Below, piece by piece: positions 1 through 10,403 of a stretch of 64,000 nucleotides of DNA. Source of the stretch: Brassica napus (taxonomy: Eukaryota; Streptophyta; Magnoliopsida; Brassicales; Brassicaceae). The stretch covers positions 186,001 to 250,000 of the forward strand of contig NC_063435.1 in NCBI RefSeq assembly GCF_020379485.1, in the 5' to 3' direction. A model generated the notes under the pieces. That model made no database searches and had not been told where the DNA came from. It worked only from the letters and a program-made list of their open reading frames with translations. Position 1 is the stretch's first letter, and each line of letters begins with the position of its first letter. The translations under genes were made by a program, and so were the position numbers.

Positions 1-367
1 AGACTTTATCAAGCGGGACTCTTGGTTCAAGCTCGTCAGGGAACGTGGCTAACTACATGGGTCAGATGGCTATGGCGATGGGGAAGTTAGGTACACTTGA
101 AGGATTCCTCCGCCAGGTAAACGTTACAAATTGTCGTTGTTTGTTGTTGCTAGACCAAAACAACTTGAAGTAATAGTTTTGATAAAGAGCCATCTGTTTT
201 TGTTATGTGTTGTGTGGCAGGCTGATAACTTGAGGCTACAAACATATCAACAAATGTTGAGAAAGTTAACAACCAGACAGTCAGCTAGGGCTCTCCTTGC
301 GATACATGAGTATTCGTTGCGGTTACGTGCTCTTAGCTCTCTATGGTTAGCTAGACCAAGAGAGTGA
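1..367 (+). CDS. TGA5: TGA-class bZIP transcription factor, 3' end only
   Basis: The last two exons of a TGA factor are present; the rest lies left of the window. Exon 1-116 reads through LSSGTLGSSSSGNVANYMGQ and ends at a CAG|GTAAAC donor. The last exon, 221-367, starts after GTGTGGCAG and ends in SSLWLARPRE followed by TGA. This is the C-terminal DOG1-type domain typical of the clade II TGA2/TGA5/TGA6 factors, which bind TGACG (as-1) elements and partner with NPR1 in salicylate responses. The bZIP region itself is not in view. Residues RQSARALLAIHEYS fit TGA5 or TGA2. I chose TGA5 because the next genes match those following At5g06960, but TGA2 cannot be excluded from 87 residues. The intron (117-220) is short and canonical. 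Confidence 0.85.
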
Positions 368-1402
368 ACCATATCACATGCCAACTGTTTAGTCTTTTTT
401 ACCTTCAAAGAAGGGCTACAAAATTTGAGATTGCCTAAGATTCTTAGCATATTATATGATTTGATGACTTTTGAGTATCTAGCTCTTATACTATAGTGTA
501 TGATTAGATTGTATTTGTGTTATATTGTGTTTTGAGATTATAAAGTTTATTTTTGAAGTACTTCAAACATTGATGAGAAGACAAAAGAAGAACATAGTAG
601 TGTTGTGTCTTTCACCTCTTATACTTACATGTCACGTGTTACAGACCAAATCTAGTGAATATACTCATATAGTCAACATGGGATTTGAATGAGCAGGTGG
701 AAAACTAATCATGGATTGTTATTCGAGGAGAAACTCACTGTGCCTAGCTATGAGGAGACATCAGATTCATACTCATGTATGATATGTGGGGTGGATGGAG
801 CACGAACTGTCGGAAAGCTGCAGAGAAATGCATCGACTTCGATGTGATTAACAATGGCTTCAGCGGAGGCTTATATTCAATACACACTCTGATCAGCTTC
901 GTTGACTTTGTTCCTAAATTTTCATCTTCTCGATATAATATAATTACCTGATCGACCTGAAGCATCAAAACCACATATTGATGTACATGTAACGTTACAA
1001 TTAGTCAAAAAAAGATTCTTCTTATTAAAAATATTCCAAGGAGACGCGGAAACATAAGTAAGTGGGAAACAACATTCGAAACAGCAGCTTATAGAATTAG
1101 TCTTACAACCAAACGTAGACAACTAATGGCTCTCACCAAAACACAAAACTTAGATTAATCTGAGATATGCCCCCGACCATAAACTAGAACCGGCGAAACT
1201 GAAATATAATTCGTATATATATAAATATATCAAAGAAAGTCGCAGACAATACACACGTTTGCAAACAAAACAAAAGATCAAACTCCAACGTGCGTTCCAT
1301 TAGTGTCTAAAGTCTAAACATTGTATAAAGATTTGATCATTAGTCTAAATACTCATTCCAACCCGAGAAAAAAAATTTCGTTATTTTTTTCTCTTTCGTA
1401 AT
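368..1402. other. Intergenic between the TGA gene and the DUF617 gene
   Basis: The first ~200 bases are probably the TGA 3' UTR. The last ~200 bases before 1403 are probably the promoter and leader of the DUF617 gene, with TATA-like runs near 1215-1230 (tatatatataaatatat). The middle holds one small open frame, listed separately. No transposon ends were recognised. Confidence 0.5.
689..847 (+). CDS. Small hypothetical ORF, possibly a gene fragment
   Basis: A 52-codon frame runs from ATG at 689 to TGA at 847. It has a balanced, coding-like composition (for example LLFEEKLTVPSYEETSDSYS, then CMICGVDGARTVGKLQR), unlike the AT-rich DNA around it. I do not recognise the family. A splice-acceptor-like GCAG lies just inside the start, so it may be the last exon of a lost gene rather than a free-standing ORF. 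The CxxC pair alone does not define a domain. Antisense frames across it look like shadows. Confidence 0.2.
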   Translation: MSRWKTNHGLLFEEKLTVPSYEETSDSYSCMICGVDGARTVGKLQRNASTSM

Positions 1403-2149
1403 ATGGCAACACCACCGTTAACCCCAAGGATGCTAATATCCCCTCTCGGCAGCCCACGCGCCAAAAAATCAACCGCCACCGTAATGCCTGAGATCACCCT
1501 AGAGCAGCCCTCAAGCAAGACCAACAAATCCCCCGGCTCCAAATCCACGAAACTCTTCCGCCGCGTCCGCTCCGCCTTCCGCTCCCTCCCCATCATGTCC
1601 CCGATGTGCAAACTCCCCATGGGAGGCGCGCGTCTCCACGAGAACCACGTCCACGGAGGGACGCGCGTCACGGGGACGCTCTTCGGGTACCGCAAAACGC
1701 GCGTGAACCTCGCGGTTCAGGAGAACCCTCGCTCTCTCCCCATACTCCTCCTGGAGCTGGCCATCCCCACGGGGAAGCTGCTCCAGGATCTTGGCGTTGG
1801 ACTCGTGAGGATCGCGCTAGAGTGCGAGAAGAAGCCGAGCGAGAAGACGAAGATTGTTGACGAGCCGATATGGGCGTTGTACTGTAACGGGAAGAAGTCC
1901 GGGTACGGGGTGAAGAGGGAGCCCACGGAGGAGGATTTGGTTGTGATGCAGATGCTTCATGCTGTTTCGATGGGAGCTGGTGTGTTGCCGGTGACTAGTG
2001 GAGGAGGAGGGGGAGGAGAAGGTGATTTGACTTATATGAGAGCGCATTTTGAGAGAGTGATTGGGTCGAGAGACTCGGAGACTTATTACATGATGAACCC
2101 TGATGGTAACAGTGGTCCTGAGCTCAGTATCTTCTTCGTTCGGGTTTAA
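1403..2149 (+). CDS. MIZU-KUSSEI1-like DUF617 protein
   Basis: A single-exon gene of 248 codons. The N-terminal ~75 residues are basic and Ser/Pro-rich (KLFRRVRSAFRSLPIM). From about residue 90 comes the DUF617/MIZ1 domain: GTLFGYRKTRVNLAVQEN, LPILLLELAIPTGKLLQDL, then CNGKKSGYGVKREPTEEDL and a C-terminal YMRAHFERVIGSRDSETYYM segment ending in SIFFVRV. MIZ1 itself is needed for root hydrotropism and acts at the ER membrane; other members are mostly uncharacterised. A Gly run (GGGGGG, about residue 200) sits in a loop. The start is the first ATG of the frame, shortly downstream of a TATA-rich leader. The gene is GC-rich compared with its flanks, as usual for this intronless family. Position suggests the At5g06990 orthologue (synteny from memory). 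It lies tail-to-tail with the sulfotransferase. Confidence 0.88.
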   Translation: MATPPLTPRMLISPLGSPRAKKSTATVMPEITLEQPSSKTNKSPGSKSTKLFRRVRSAFRSLPIMSPMCKLPMGGARLHENHVHGGTRVTGTLFGYRKTRVNLAVQENPRSLPILLLELAIPTGKLLQDLGVGLVRIALECEKKPSEKTKIVDEPIWALYCNGKKSGYGVKREPTEEDLVVMQMLHAVSMGAGVLPVTSGGGGGGEGDLTYMRAHFERVIGSRDSETYYMMNPDGNSGPELSIFFVRV

Positions 2150-2884
2150 AACGCCGCCGTTTTAGTGAGTTCTCATTAATCATTTTTATATGCTCTCTTT
2201 TCTTCTTTTTTTTGCTTTGTTTTTTAACTTTGGTAATCACTTGAAATGGTTAATTGGTGATGTAAAGACATGAATGCATACTACATTTTCTATGGCTGTA
2301 AGGGAAACGCTAATGAGAGTAGATATGATCACGTAATTTAATGTATATCTACATCGAAATGTCATTGGTGTTTTTAGCTTATGATTACTACTCCGCACCT
2401 AGTCGTGAAATGTGTTAAGCTGGAAACAATTATAGATCATGAAACAAATGTGTATATGTGTGTGTTTGTGTGTGTTGTGGATAGTTTGAAGACAGAATGA
2501 TCCATAACTATCTAGTATTTAAACTTTAGGGATCAAGATGAATGCTTCTGATCTTACCCTAGACAATACAATTTTTTTTTACAGAAAACATACACATGAA
2601 GTATTTATACATATCTTTTGATACATTCAGTTACACCCAGACCATAACATGATAACACTTAAATCACAATAATTTTTTTTTTAAAACCCATAATAACAAG
2701 CACAATAGTTTTTATTATAATAAAAATCGACAAACTAGTGTTCACGTTGCTTCATTGTTTTCTTCTTCTGTCTATACCAAACAAACCAACTGCTTACACT
2801 TTTGTTGTTTTTTAATACCGACTTCAAATGAAAGGGCCCCCTCAACACACTAATTTTGAAACGTGAAGACGTGCATGGCCTTGT
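2150..2884. other. Convergent intergenic spacer
   Basis: The 3' flanks of two convergent genes. It contains a TGTGTGTG-type microsatellite near 2452-2476 and A/T runs. No gene or transposon signature is visible. Confidence 0.6.
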
Positions 2885-3979
2885 TCAGCAGTACCTGAAG
2901 GTAAGACCAGTTCCACCTAACTTGTCATCCACTAACGCTGACAATCTCTCAGCTTGTGGAGGGGACAGGTAGTTAATCCAATCACTCACTTCTCCTTTCC
3001 TAAACAAGTGCCTATTCTCAAAGTTCTTGATCGATTTGCCCGCCTTGTTCACCTCCAACTTCTTTAAACTCTCGAAGCTACACAGCGCCACGATTGCCTT
3101 CGTAACACCCTTTCCTTCCTCTTCTTCCGTGAAAGGAACGCCCAAGAAACTTGCAAGCTTCTTCAAGTTAGACTCTATGTCTTGTTTGAGATCTTCGTAG
3201 CGTAAGAACAAGACTTTGTCAGGTCTCTTCAAGCTCTCTTTCCAGTATCCCAACATGTGTTCCCAAAACGGACCAAACCCTATCAGTCCTCGGCAGTACA
3301 TATCAAACCCTTCGTCCAACGAGACTGGACTCACCGACTCCGACTTTATGCTGTTGGTGTAATGCCACGAGGAGATGAATGTGTCGAACGGGTTCCGACA
3401 TAAGTACACGACCTTCACGCCAGGTTTCTCGATGGAATCCTTCAGAGAACCGAAAGGGACGTGTGTTGCGAATGTCCTTGGACTGGCTAGACCGGAAAGG
3501 TCAGGAACGTCTCCGTTCGCGTAAAGCTTGTACTCAAAGAAAGGTACTAGGTCATGAGGGTTGGATGTAAGGAGAGGGTGGTCAGTGTTTGAGGAAACCG
3601 GATCAAACCGGTGTCGGTTAAGGAGTGTATAAGTTAAAGCTTTTAACCATGTTGTACCGGATTTTGGTATGGTAGCAATAACGACGTCGTTTTGGAGCGG
3701 TTTGAAATGTTTTTGGAAGGACATGATAGCTTGAATCTCCTTGGATTGGCACCAAAAGCCTTGGAATAGGTAAAGGTGACGAGTTCTCCAACCTCTCTCC
3801 TTAGGAAGAGACTCCAACATCTCTTGGAACTCGTAGCTTAGCTCTTCGTCTTCTCTTTCTCCTTCTTGGCGTTTCGGGGCTAGGCTTTTGCCATCTTCTT
3901 TGAGGAGCTCGAGCTTGTGGCACACGTTGAAGTTTGGAATCGCCATGATTGGAAGGGTCTTGATGCTTGAGGTCGCCAT
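2885..3979 (-). CDS. Cytosolic sulfotransferase, hydroxyjasmonate type (ST2A/ST2B-like)
   Basis: An intronless gene of 364 codons, as usual for plant SOTs. The PAPS-binding 5'-phosphosulfate loop is TIPKSGTTWLKAL (about residues 105-117), and the 3'-phosphate motif is YLCRNPFDTFISSWHY. The C-terminal RKGEVSDWINYLSPPQAERL box is also present. FQEMLESLPKERGWRTRHLY and KLYANGDVPDLSGL are characteristic of the ST2 clade, which in Arabidopsis has ST2A sulfating 12-hydroxyjasmonate, a step that inactivates a jasmonate derivative. I chose the MATSS start (3979). The frame remains open upstream to 4087 with extra ATGs (including MTKT four codons upstream), but that extension is family-atypical. Arabidopsis has a tandem ST2A/ST2B pair; only one copy is here and the sequence alone does not decide which. 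Confidence 0.9.
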   Translation of the reverse strand: MATSSIKTLPIMAIPNFNVCHKLELLKEDGKSLAPKRQEGEREDEELSYEFQEMLESLPKERGWRTRHLYLFQGFWCQSKEIQAIMSFQKHFKPLQNDVVIATIPKSGTTWLKALTYTLLNRHRFDPVSSNTDHPLLTSNPHDLVPFFEYKLYANGDVPDLSGLASPRTFATHVPFGSLKDSIEKPGVKVVYLCRNPFDTFISSWHYTNSIKSESVSPVSLDEGFDMYCRGLIGFGPFWEHMLGYWKESLKRPDKVLFLRYEDLKQDIESNLKKLASFLGVPFTEEEEGKGVTKAIVALCSFESLKKLEVNKAGKSIKNFENRHLFRKGEVSDWINYLSPPQAERLSALVDDKLGGTGLTFRYC

Positions 3980-5403
3980 TGTCTTTGTCATATAAAGAAA
4001 AGAAATGTGTTTTTTAATATGGTTTGAATCTTGTTTGCTATATTTTTGTTGAGTAAGTTGGCTGTTTATATAATGACGCAAATGCATGACGATGCGTTGT
4101 GAAGAGAAGAGAGCAGGAGCATGTGTTGTTATCGAGCACGTGGGAAATAAACGGCGTATGCGAATGTTAGGTTAGGCCCGCTCTACTTTTACACTTTCTA
4201 ATAGGGGAGTGTTGTGTTCTCCTTGGAGTTAGTGTAGGTTTGGTTTGCTGCTTTCTCATTTATTATTCTCGTTTGTTTTTGGTCCCATTATTGTCGGCAG
4301 ACACAACTTTGGACTTTTTTTATTTACTGAAAAACGGCCAAACAATGCAACAATGATCATGTTTACTTGATTCTCTCCTTGCTCTATTTATGATTGTTAC
4401 CTGCCAATATCATATTTCAACGATTAAACCATGTGGGTTTAAAGGGCAAAATATTGGTAATATTCCAATGGAATAGAACTCAATGTAAATACCAAATAAC
4501 AAGTGTACACAGTACACAAAGCAGTAATACTTTTTTATGAATACACAACAAAAACTTAAAAGATGAAAGTTGTATTTTCCTTTCAACTCTAGATTTTTAT
4601 GTTAATGGGTTATCGACCTACGAATGTTCTTTTCAATAAAAGGGAAAGTTTCTTATATTCAATTGTTTTGGTATATAGATTAACTAGGATTATTTATCAT
4701 ATTAACTATACTATTTAAAATTTTGTTTGACAACATACTATTTTAATTAGGATAAGAATCAAACTTTTAAAGGTTACTCATGCACATGCACAAGAAAGAA
4801 GACAAAATGAATAACGTGTTTAATGGTTCTGATTTCACTTGTAAAAAAAGTTTGTTTGGATTCGAACACTGATCTGTCTTTGCGTCATCTGTTTCTTAAT
4901 CTTAATCTTTGTAAGTGTATTTTTTGTTAAATCTATCTTTGGAGCTTAAAAAGTCTTCATCTTTGGGACGAATCATGTTCTGTTCAAGCACACTCACAGT
5001 CCCATATTAATGAAATAACCACTCCCATCCCACGTGGTATCACGTTCATTTCCACACCTCATGTATGTTATGGACCAACTTTTTTAGTTGGGTATCGTTG
5101 TCAAGCAAAAGAACAAAAACATATACGCCTATAGCTGAGTACCCACACCTTATATTGGGACAATACTTATATACAGTCGTTTTCAAGATATAAAAAAAAA
5201 TCATTCTATTTTTTTACCAAAAATGTAAATATTATTTAAAAATGAAATCCACAGAATCTGATAAAAATGTAAGATTTCTAAGCTTGGTTACACGGCAAAA
5301 ATAAAAAAAACAAACAACATGAAAACAAAGACAATTGATATTTAACTGTTAAACTTGATAATGAACATAATAAGAAGTAACTAGGCAGTTGATCAAAAAA
5401 AAA
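3980..5403. other. Intergenic, sulfotransferase upstream region
   Basis: Promoter side of the sulfotransferase: a TATATAA-like run lies near 4064-4072 (reverse orientation) and a CACGTG G-box near 4138. The remainder is AT-rich with no supported gene. Confidence 0.45.
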
Positions 5404-5411
5404 GAAGTAAC

Positions 5412-5733
5412 TAGGCATGGGGATTTTGGATATAGGTCGGATATGAGTTCGGTTCAGATCAGGTATTTTGAGTATCCGGTAATTCAGATATGAGCCTAGA
5501 GGATCCATATACGAACTGGCAAATTTTCGAATCGGATCAGTTCGAGTAGTTTCAGATTTAGGTCGGTTTGGATAATAAAACTAAGAATTGTCTTATTTCG
5601 CAAATTCGATTAATTTGGATACAGAAATATAGGAATTGTTCGGATTTTTGAAGAATTTGGTATAGTTTTGGTTTTGATTATTTTGGTTGGGTTACCGTTC
5701 GGGTTTTTGGTTCTGGTGTTTTGCCCGAGCCTA
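5412..5733. mobile_element. Short non-autonomous hAT-like element (322 bp)
   Basis: The ends are imperfect terminal inverted repeats, TAGGCATGGG on the left and CCCGAGCCTA on the right (inverted TAGGCTCGGG). They are flanked by a perfect 8-bp target duplication GAAGTAAC at 5404-5411 and 5734-5741. The interior is made of GGTTCGGTT/TTTTGGTT-like low-complexity sequence with no coding capacity. An 8-bp duplication with TAGG ends points to the hAT superfamily. A second copy of AAGAAGTAACTAGGC lies just upstream (~5369), so the left border may have been duplicated. Confidence 0.75.
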
Positions 5734-5741
5734 GAAGTAAC

Positions 5742-6547
5742 GACACAATCTTATAAAAATATCATCTTAGACAAGTATGACGTAGTAGTGGTAAAGATAT
5801 TAAGAGCTGAATTATATATCGACATGCCGTAAGACGCACAAGCTCGGTACATGATGCATTAGGGGAAGTGTACTGCCTACGTTGCTTTCTTTATCCTATT
5901 CGTTTTGTAAACTCTTAAGTCGACAAATATAGACAAGCAGTCGACTGACTTGCGGCTTACTGTAATGGAGAAAGATACACTATCTTTTGATTGCGACTCT
6001 TAACCAAAGTCCGCGACATTACTCTTCCTCTATATCTTGTCTACACAGATGCGTGAAGCGATTTTTTCCCTCGTGTTTATCGAGTAAGGATTTAGATGAT
6101 GGATGGGTCAAAAAGTAAACTATTACGTCTTGCTTTTTTTTTTTTTATCATTTCTTCTTTTGGGATCAAATACGTCTTGCTTTTTGAATACTTTTTTTTA
6201 CAAGCAACGTGTTATAGCCAACAATCCATAGAAGCAGACCTAAGACTCTTAAGGGCAAAGACTGTTTAATTTTGAAAACCAAAGGAGAAGCCTCTGAGAC
6301 ACCTAGAAGGTTCAAAACCTTTACACCTACAAGATTCAAAACACTTACAAGGTTCAAAACTGTAAGGGCAAAGAGTGTTTAAGTTCCGAGATGATAAGAC
6401 CTTGTTCATATATCTATAGTCAAATTAATTAAACAGAGAAATTAAATATTTATATCTGAATATTAACAAACATGCATAATATTATAGGTATATAGGCTTC
6501 AGTTCATCTTTCCACAAAACATATAACCGAATCCTAGGCTAATCCCT
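5742..6547. other. Intergenic, downstream of MPH1
   Basis: No gene is supported. A small cluster of ~20-24-bp degenerate repeats (ACAAGRTTCAAAAC-like) lies at about 6296-6362. A direct repeat TACGTCTTGCTTTTT occurs near 6124 and 6171. The last ~100 bases are probably the MPH1 3' UTR. Confidence 0.5.
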
Positions 6548-7803
6548 TTAGGTGCTACTTGTTGTAGGAACAGAAGACGCCTCCTCAGGTTGAGCCTCAC
6601 TAGCCATAGTTTCCGGCAGTGAGGTCTCTTGCTGAGCCACCGGTGGAGCTGCCGTGAGTGAAGGGGCAGAAGCTTGAACAGTTTCTGTAGGTTTGAACTT
6701 GTTGATGTAGTAGCTAAGAGACGGTCCTCTGTAATCCACCGCTTTTGGTCGAGCAGGGGCGTCTTTTCCGACTTGGAGGAGTATAGAGGAAGCGGAAGCG
6801 AGTGCGATGAGTGCAAGACCTCCTACGATTGCTGCTGTGTTCTCAGCCCCATCGGACGAAGAGCCTGCAGTGCCTGAGCTTATCGCGCTCTCTGCTATAT
6901 ACACTGCAGGCTGCAAAAAAGTAAAATGAAAAGCAAGAAACTAGTTTAAAATAAGAACTAGTTAAAGATAATAAAAACTAGTTAAAAAAATAATAAAAAC
7001 TAGTTAAAGATAATCTCTTCCTCTCTGGCCTATTTAAACTTAATTAATTATTATCATGTCTCTACTACAGTCTAATGCCTATCACAAAGATTGAAGCTTT
7101 CCCTCCAAATGTTTTTCTCTGTTTTGATCCTTTCTTAGACATACTAAAACTGACTCAAGGAAAATATTAAAAATGACTCAAGGAAAATATTAAAAAAAAA
7201 AAAACTAAAAAAAAAGGATGGTATGAGTGGATAGTAGAAAACCTCAATAGAGTAGACATTAGTCTGACCAGCAGTATCTTTCTCAACATAGCCAGTCCAA
7301 CCACGCTTCCTTGGTGGAAACGTTCCCACCACTTTAGTCTTTTCTCCAGCTAACCATTCCATACTCACTGTCCCAACCTGTGTGTTTCAGCCATCAAACA
7401 ATATCATTTTTTTTTCTTCAAATTTTAAGATTTTCTTAGTTTGTAATCAATTTAATACCAATTCTAAGTGTTAGGTGTTTCACTAAAGTTGTCCAATTTT
7501 TTTTATGAAATCTTAATACATAATCATGGAGATTTTTCAAGTTTTTACTCATCCATACTCTGTAACAAAAAGAAAACAGAGCTGCACTACTTTGCGAGCA
7601 TCTTCTAAAAAAAAACATTGTGATTCCGTAAGAAAAGAGTACCTCTTTGTCGGGAGCACATTCCTCGGCATTACAATCAGGATCATCGGAAGAAGCTCTA
7701 ACGACGGAGACGCAAAGTTTCCTTCCACAGGACTTGGCGCTGAGGAATCTGCCAAGAGGCTTGGGAGATGGTAAAACGCAGCCGTTTGGGGATAGCAAGA
7801 CAT
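6548..7803 (-). CDS. MPH1: MPH1-like thylakoid proline-rich protein (PSII maintenance), start disrupted
   Basis: Three exons on the minus strand: 7643-7803, 7243-7377 and 6548-6910, with canonical donors (GAG|GTACTC, GAG|GTTTTC). Exon 1 gives a chloroplast-transit-like segment (SPNGCVLPSPKPLGRFLSAK, then CVSVVRASSDD). Exon 2 encodes MEWLAGEKTKVVGTFPPRKR. Exon 3 has a membrane span (IVGGLALIALASASSILLQV) and a Pro/Ala/Glu-rich tail. This matches the At5g07020 family, reported to protect photosystem II under high light. The oddity is that no ATG opens the correct frame. The ATG at 7803 is out of phase by one base, as if one T were missing just after it (ATGTCTTGC where ATGTCTTTGC would restore phase). 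It could be a sequencing slip, a near-cognate TTG start, or a real null allele. Confidence 0.75.
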
Positions 7804-8003
7804 GGTTAGATCAGATACGAGGAGATTCTGCTGGGTTTTGGTTTATCTCTCCGAGAGATGTGAGGAGGACAAGACTGAAGAGACGATCATGTGTCTTGTC
7901 TTTGTGTTGGTGGGCTTTTCAATCAGTCTACTATAAGTGCCCACACCAAAAACTGAGGCTCAACAACAGCCCATGTTCAAAATGGCTATATTGATATGTG
8001 ACA

Positions 8004-8281
8004 GAGGTGTTTAATCCGGTAAAACCAGGTGTTTAATCCGGTAAAACCAAACCAATTATAACTAAAACAAACCGAAATAGAGAAAGTGTTTTAGATTTGA
8101 TAATAACGAATATACCGAATGAATGTAATTTAAAAAAAAAACTGCGGTATATAAATATGGTTTAGTATATAACCGACCGAAAACTTACAGTATATAAACC
8201 GAACCAAACCAAAGTAGATTTGGTTTTAGTATGATAGCTATTTTTTGTAAACCAAAACCAAAATCCGGATTGAACACCCTA
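8004..8281. mobile_element. AACCGAACC-rich MITE-like insertion
   Basis: The left end GGTGTTTAATCCGG pairs with the right end CCGGATTGAACACC as terminal inverted repeats. The left end is itself tandemly doubled (22 bp, 8004 and 8027). The interior consists of AAACCGAACCAAACC-type sequence like the hAT-like elements elsewhere in the window. I could not find a convincing 8-bp target duplication, so the exact borders and superfamily are uncertain. It sits between the MPH1 5' end and the CIPK2 3' end. The rest of 7804-8506 shows no gene. Confidence 0.5.
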
Positions 8282-8506
8282 ACCGTGAAACATAGTTTAT
8301 GAAATAAAACACTGTAAAAACTTTTATATACTTCACCAAGATTATCTTAATCACACCACACTCATAACATCCTTCCATTGTATCAACCAAAACCTCAATA
8401 AAACTCACAAACACTGCTCACATGAAACAAAACAAATGGTTAAAGAGCTCCTAATTTGTTACAACAATCAACTATCTATACAAATGGATGCATGCAAATA
8501 AAACCA

Positions 8507-9826
8507 TTAGCCATGCAACACCAGCTCATCCTCCTCCTTCTCCCCTTGCCAAACCCAAACAATATCAGCCAGAGCAGGCCTAAGATCCTCCTCCACCAGC
8601 TTCTGATACTCCACAGTATCCCCACTACATTTCTTAACTTCAACCAAGTGAAACGTCTCGGCCACTTCAAATATCTCCGCATCAATCAACAACCTCCCTT
8701 TCCTCCCCTCCTTCCCTCCTTCAAGTTTAAACAGCCCCGCCTCTTGCTTCCTTATCTTCATCTTCAAACCTTCAGCCACCTCCTCCAGCTTACAAATAAT
8801 CTCCAAAGCAGGCTTTCTTGACGTGAACTTAGACTCTTGCTTCTTGTGCACGTCTCCGAATAGTCCTCCCAAATCAAACCCTGATGACAATGATATAATA
8901 TCAAAAGCGTTCAAGCTTGTTAGGTTGGGAGGAGGAGGAGGCTCATGGCTTTCACTTTGACCTGAACCACCAGCCTCCATGGGATTAACCTCTCTAACTT
9001 GTTGCTTCTTGTGCTTTAAACCTTTCCTGAACCAAGAACTCTCCTTGATTCTTGACATGGTGATCCTCGTCTCATGGTTAGGATCCAGCATCTTACACAA
9101 CAGCCTCTTAGCTTCAACGGGAAACCCTCTAGGGCACTTAAACTGTCCTTTACCAATCTTCATGTACATATCCATTAGATTTGCGTCGTAAAAAGGGAGA
9201 TAACCAGCCAAAAGAACAAACAAGACAACCCCACAAGCCCAAACATCAGCTTTAGCACCATCATACGCTTCACGGTTAACAATCTCAGGACAAACATAAG
9301 CATGCGTACCACAAGATGTATGAAGCAAACCATCTTCCCGCTTAGACTCCTCAAGTGCACTTAAACCAAAGTCAGAAACCTTGAGGTTATCGTGCTCGTC
9401 AAGCAAGAGATTCTCCGGCTTAATGTCGCGGTGATACACTCCACGGCTATGACAAAAGTCAACCGCGTTGACGAGCTGATGAAAGTACTTCCAAGCGACT
9501 TTCTCACTCACTTTCCCCTTTGTGATCTTGTCGAAAAGCTCTCCGCCTTTGCAGTACTCTAGGATGAGGTAGATCTTTGTTTTTGTCGCCATGACTTCGA
9601 GTAGTTCGACGATGTTTGGGTGTTTAGCGAGACTCATCACGGAGATCTCTCTCTTGATCTGCTCGCTGTGTCCAGGTTTCTTGATTTTTTCCTTGTCTAT
9701 CATCTTGATAGCTACGCTCTCGTTGGTGTGGATGCTTCTTCCGTAATATACCTTGGCAAAGTGACCTTGACCTAGTAATCTTCCAACCTCGTATTTATCG
9801 GTTAATATACTTGGTTTGTTCTCCAT
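8507..9826 (-). CDS. CIPK2: CBL-interacting protein kinase 2
   Basis: An intronless Ser/Thr kinase of 439 codons starting at MENKPSIL (the frame extends four codons upstream only through a GTG). Kinase landmarks are GQGHFAKVYYG (Gly loop), VAIK lysine, YHRDIKPENLLL catalytic loop, DFG and KADVWACGVVLF. The regulatory half has the NAF/FISL motif LNAFDIISLSSGF (about residue 312), which binds calcineurin-B-like calcium sensors, followed by a PPI-like region and EYQKLVEEDLRPALADIVWVW. CIPKs relay calcium signals to transporters and channels. Unusual residues occur in the activation segment: CGTHAYVCPE replaces the usual CGTPAYVAPE, so the APE alanine is Cys and the preceding Pro is His. The Gly-loop residue His in GQGH is also uncommon. 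Orthology to At5g07070 is inferred from context. Confidence 0.9.
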   Translation of the reverse strand: MENKPSILTDKYEVGRLLGQGHFAKVYYGRSIHTNESVAIKMIDKEKIKKPGHSEQIKREISVMSLAKHPNIVELLEVMATKTKIYLILEYCKGGELFDKITKGKVSEKVAWKYFHQLVNAVDFCHSRGVYHRDIKPENLLLDEHDNLKVSDFGLSALEESKREDGLLHTSCGTHAYVCPEIVNREAYDGAKADVWACGVVLFVLLAGYLPFYDANLMDMYMKIGKGQFKCPRGFPVEAKRLLCKMLDPNHETRITMSRIKESSWFRKGLKHKKQQVREVNPMEAGGSGQSESHEPPPPPNLTSLNAFDIISLSSGFDLGGLFGDVHKKQESKFTSRKPALEIICKLEEVAEGLKMKIRKQEAGLFKLEGGKEGRKGRLLIDAEIFEVAETFHLVEVKKCSGDTVEYQKLVEEDLRPALADIVWVWQGEKEEDELVLHG

Positions 9827-10403
9827 CCTAATCGACACAAAAGTTCAAGAGTTAACAAGAAAGTGAGAAGCAAAACACAGAGAATCTTGTTCTTACCTCT
9901 TATGATATGATAAAGATGAGACTTATCTTTCAAGAAAACAAAAGAAGACGTGGGGATCTCTGCTTTTGACCTCTGGTTATCTCTGTCTTGGTTAGTTTAT
10001 AATTGTGTTTTCGTGTTTCCTACGTGAGAAGGGAAACGAAACATTCAAGTTCAAAAAAAGAATGTATATACATATTCTCCTGTGGACTCGTCCACCTAAC
10101 GCATATGTTTTTTTTTTTCGGAAGACAAAGTCTAAGTTTTGTTCGACTCGTAAGAAAGAAGCGCACATGAGAAAAGAGTAAACGTTACATTGTTTTATAA
10201 GGACTTGTGTTATAACATCATCTGCCTTCTCCTGGTATTGTACGGACAAAATACTAGGAAATGTATATTAAGTGCTCGATAAATACAATTTAAAAGGGCT
10301 TGTAGTGTTCACGCCTTAGAGGGATGTTGTTGATGGTCGTGTTACTTGTCTTCTTCATGTTCTTGCTACAATGGTTCACAGTATTGTTCTTTCTAAAACG
10401 GTT
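9827..10403. other. CIPK2 upstream region
   Basis: The first ~200 bases probably contain the 5' UTR and promoter of CIPK2. From about 10040 the sequence is copied ~1.09 kb to the right (see the direct repeat entry). No independent gene is seen. Confidence 0.45.

Noticed and set aside
1381..2047. Several long antisense and alternate-frame ORFs over the DUF617 gene
   Set aside because: Shadows produced by the GC-rich coding sequence of the real gene.
8456..8821. 121-codon plus-strand ORF over the CIPK2 3' end
   Set aside because: Antisense shadow of the CIPK2 regulatory domain with low-complexity Leu/Pro content.
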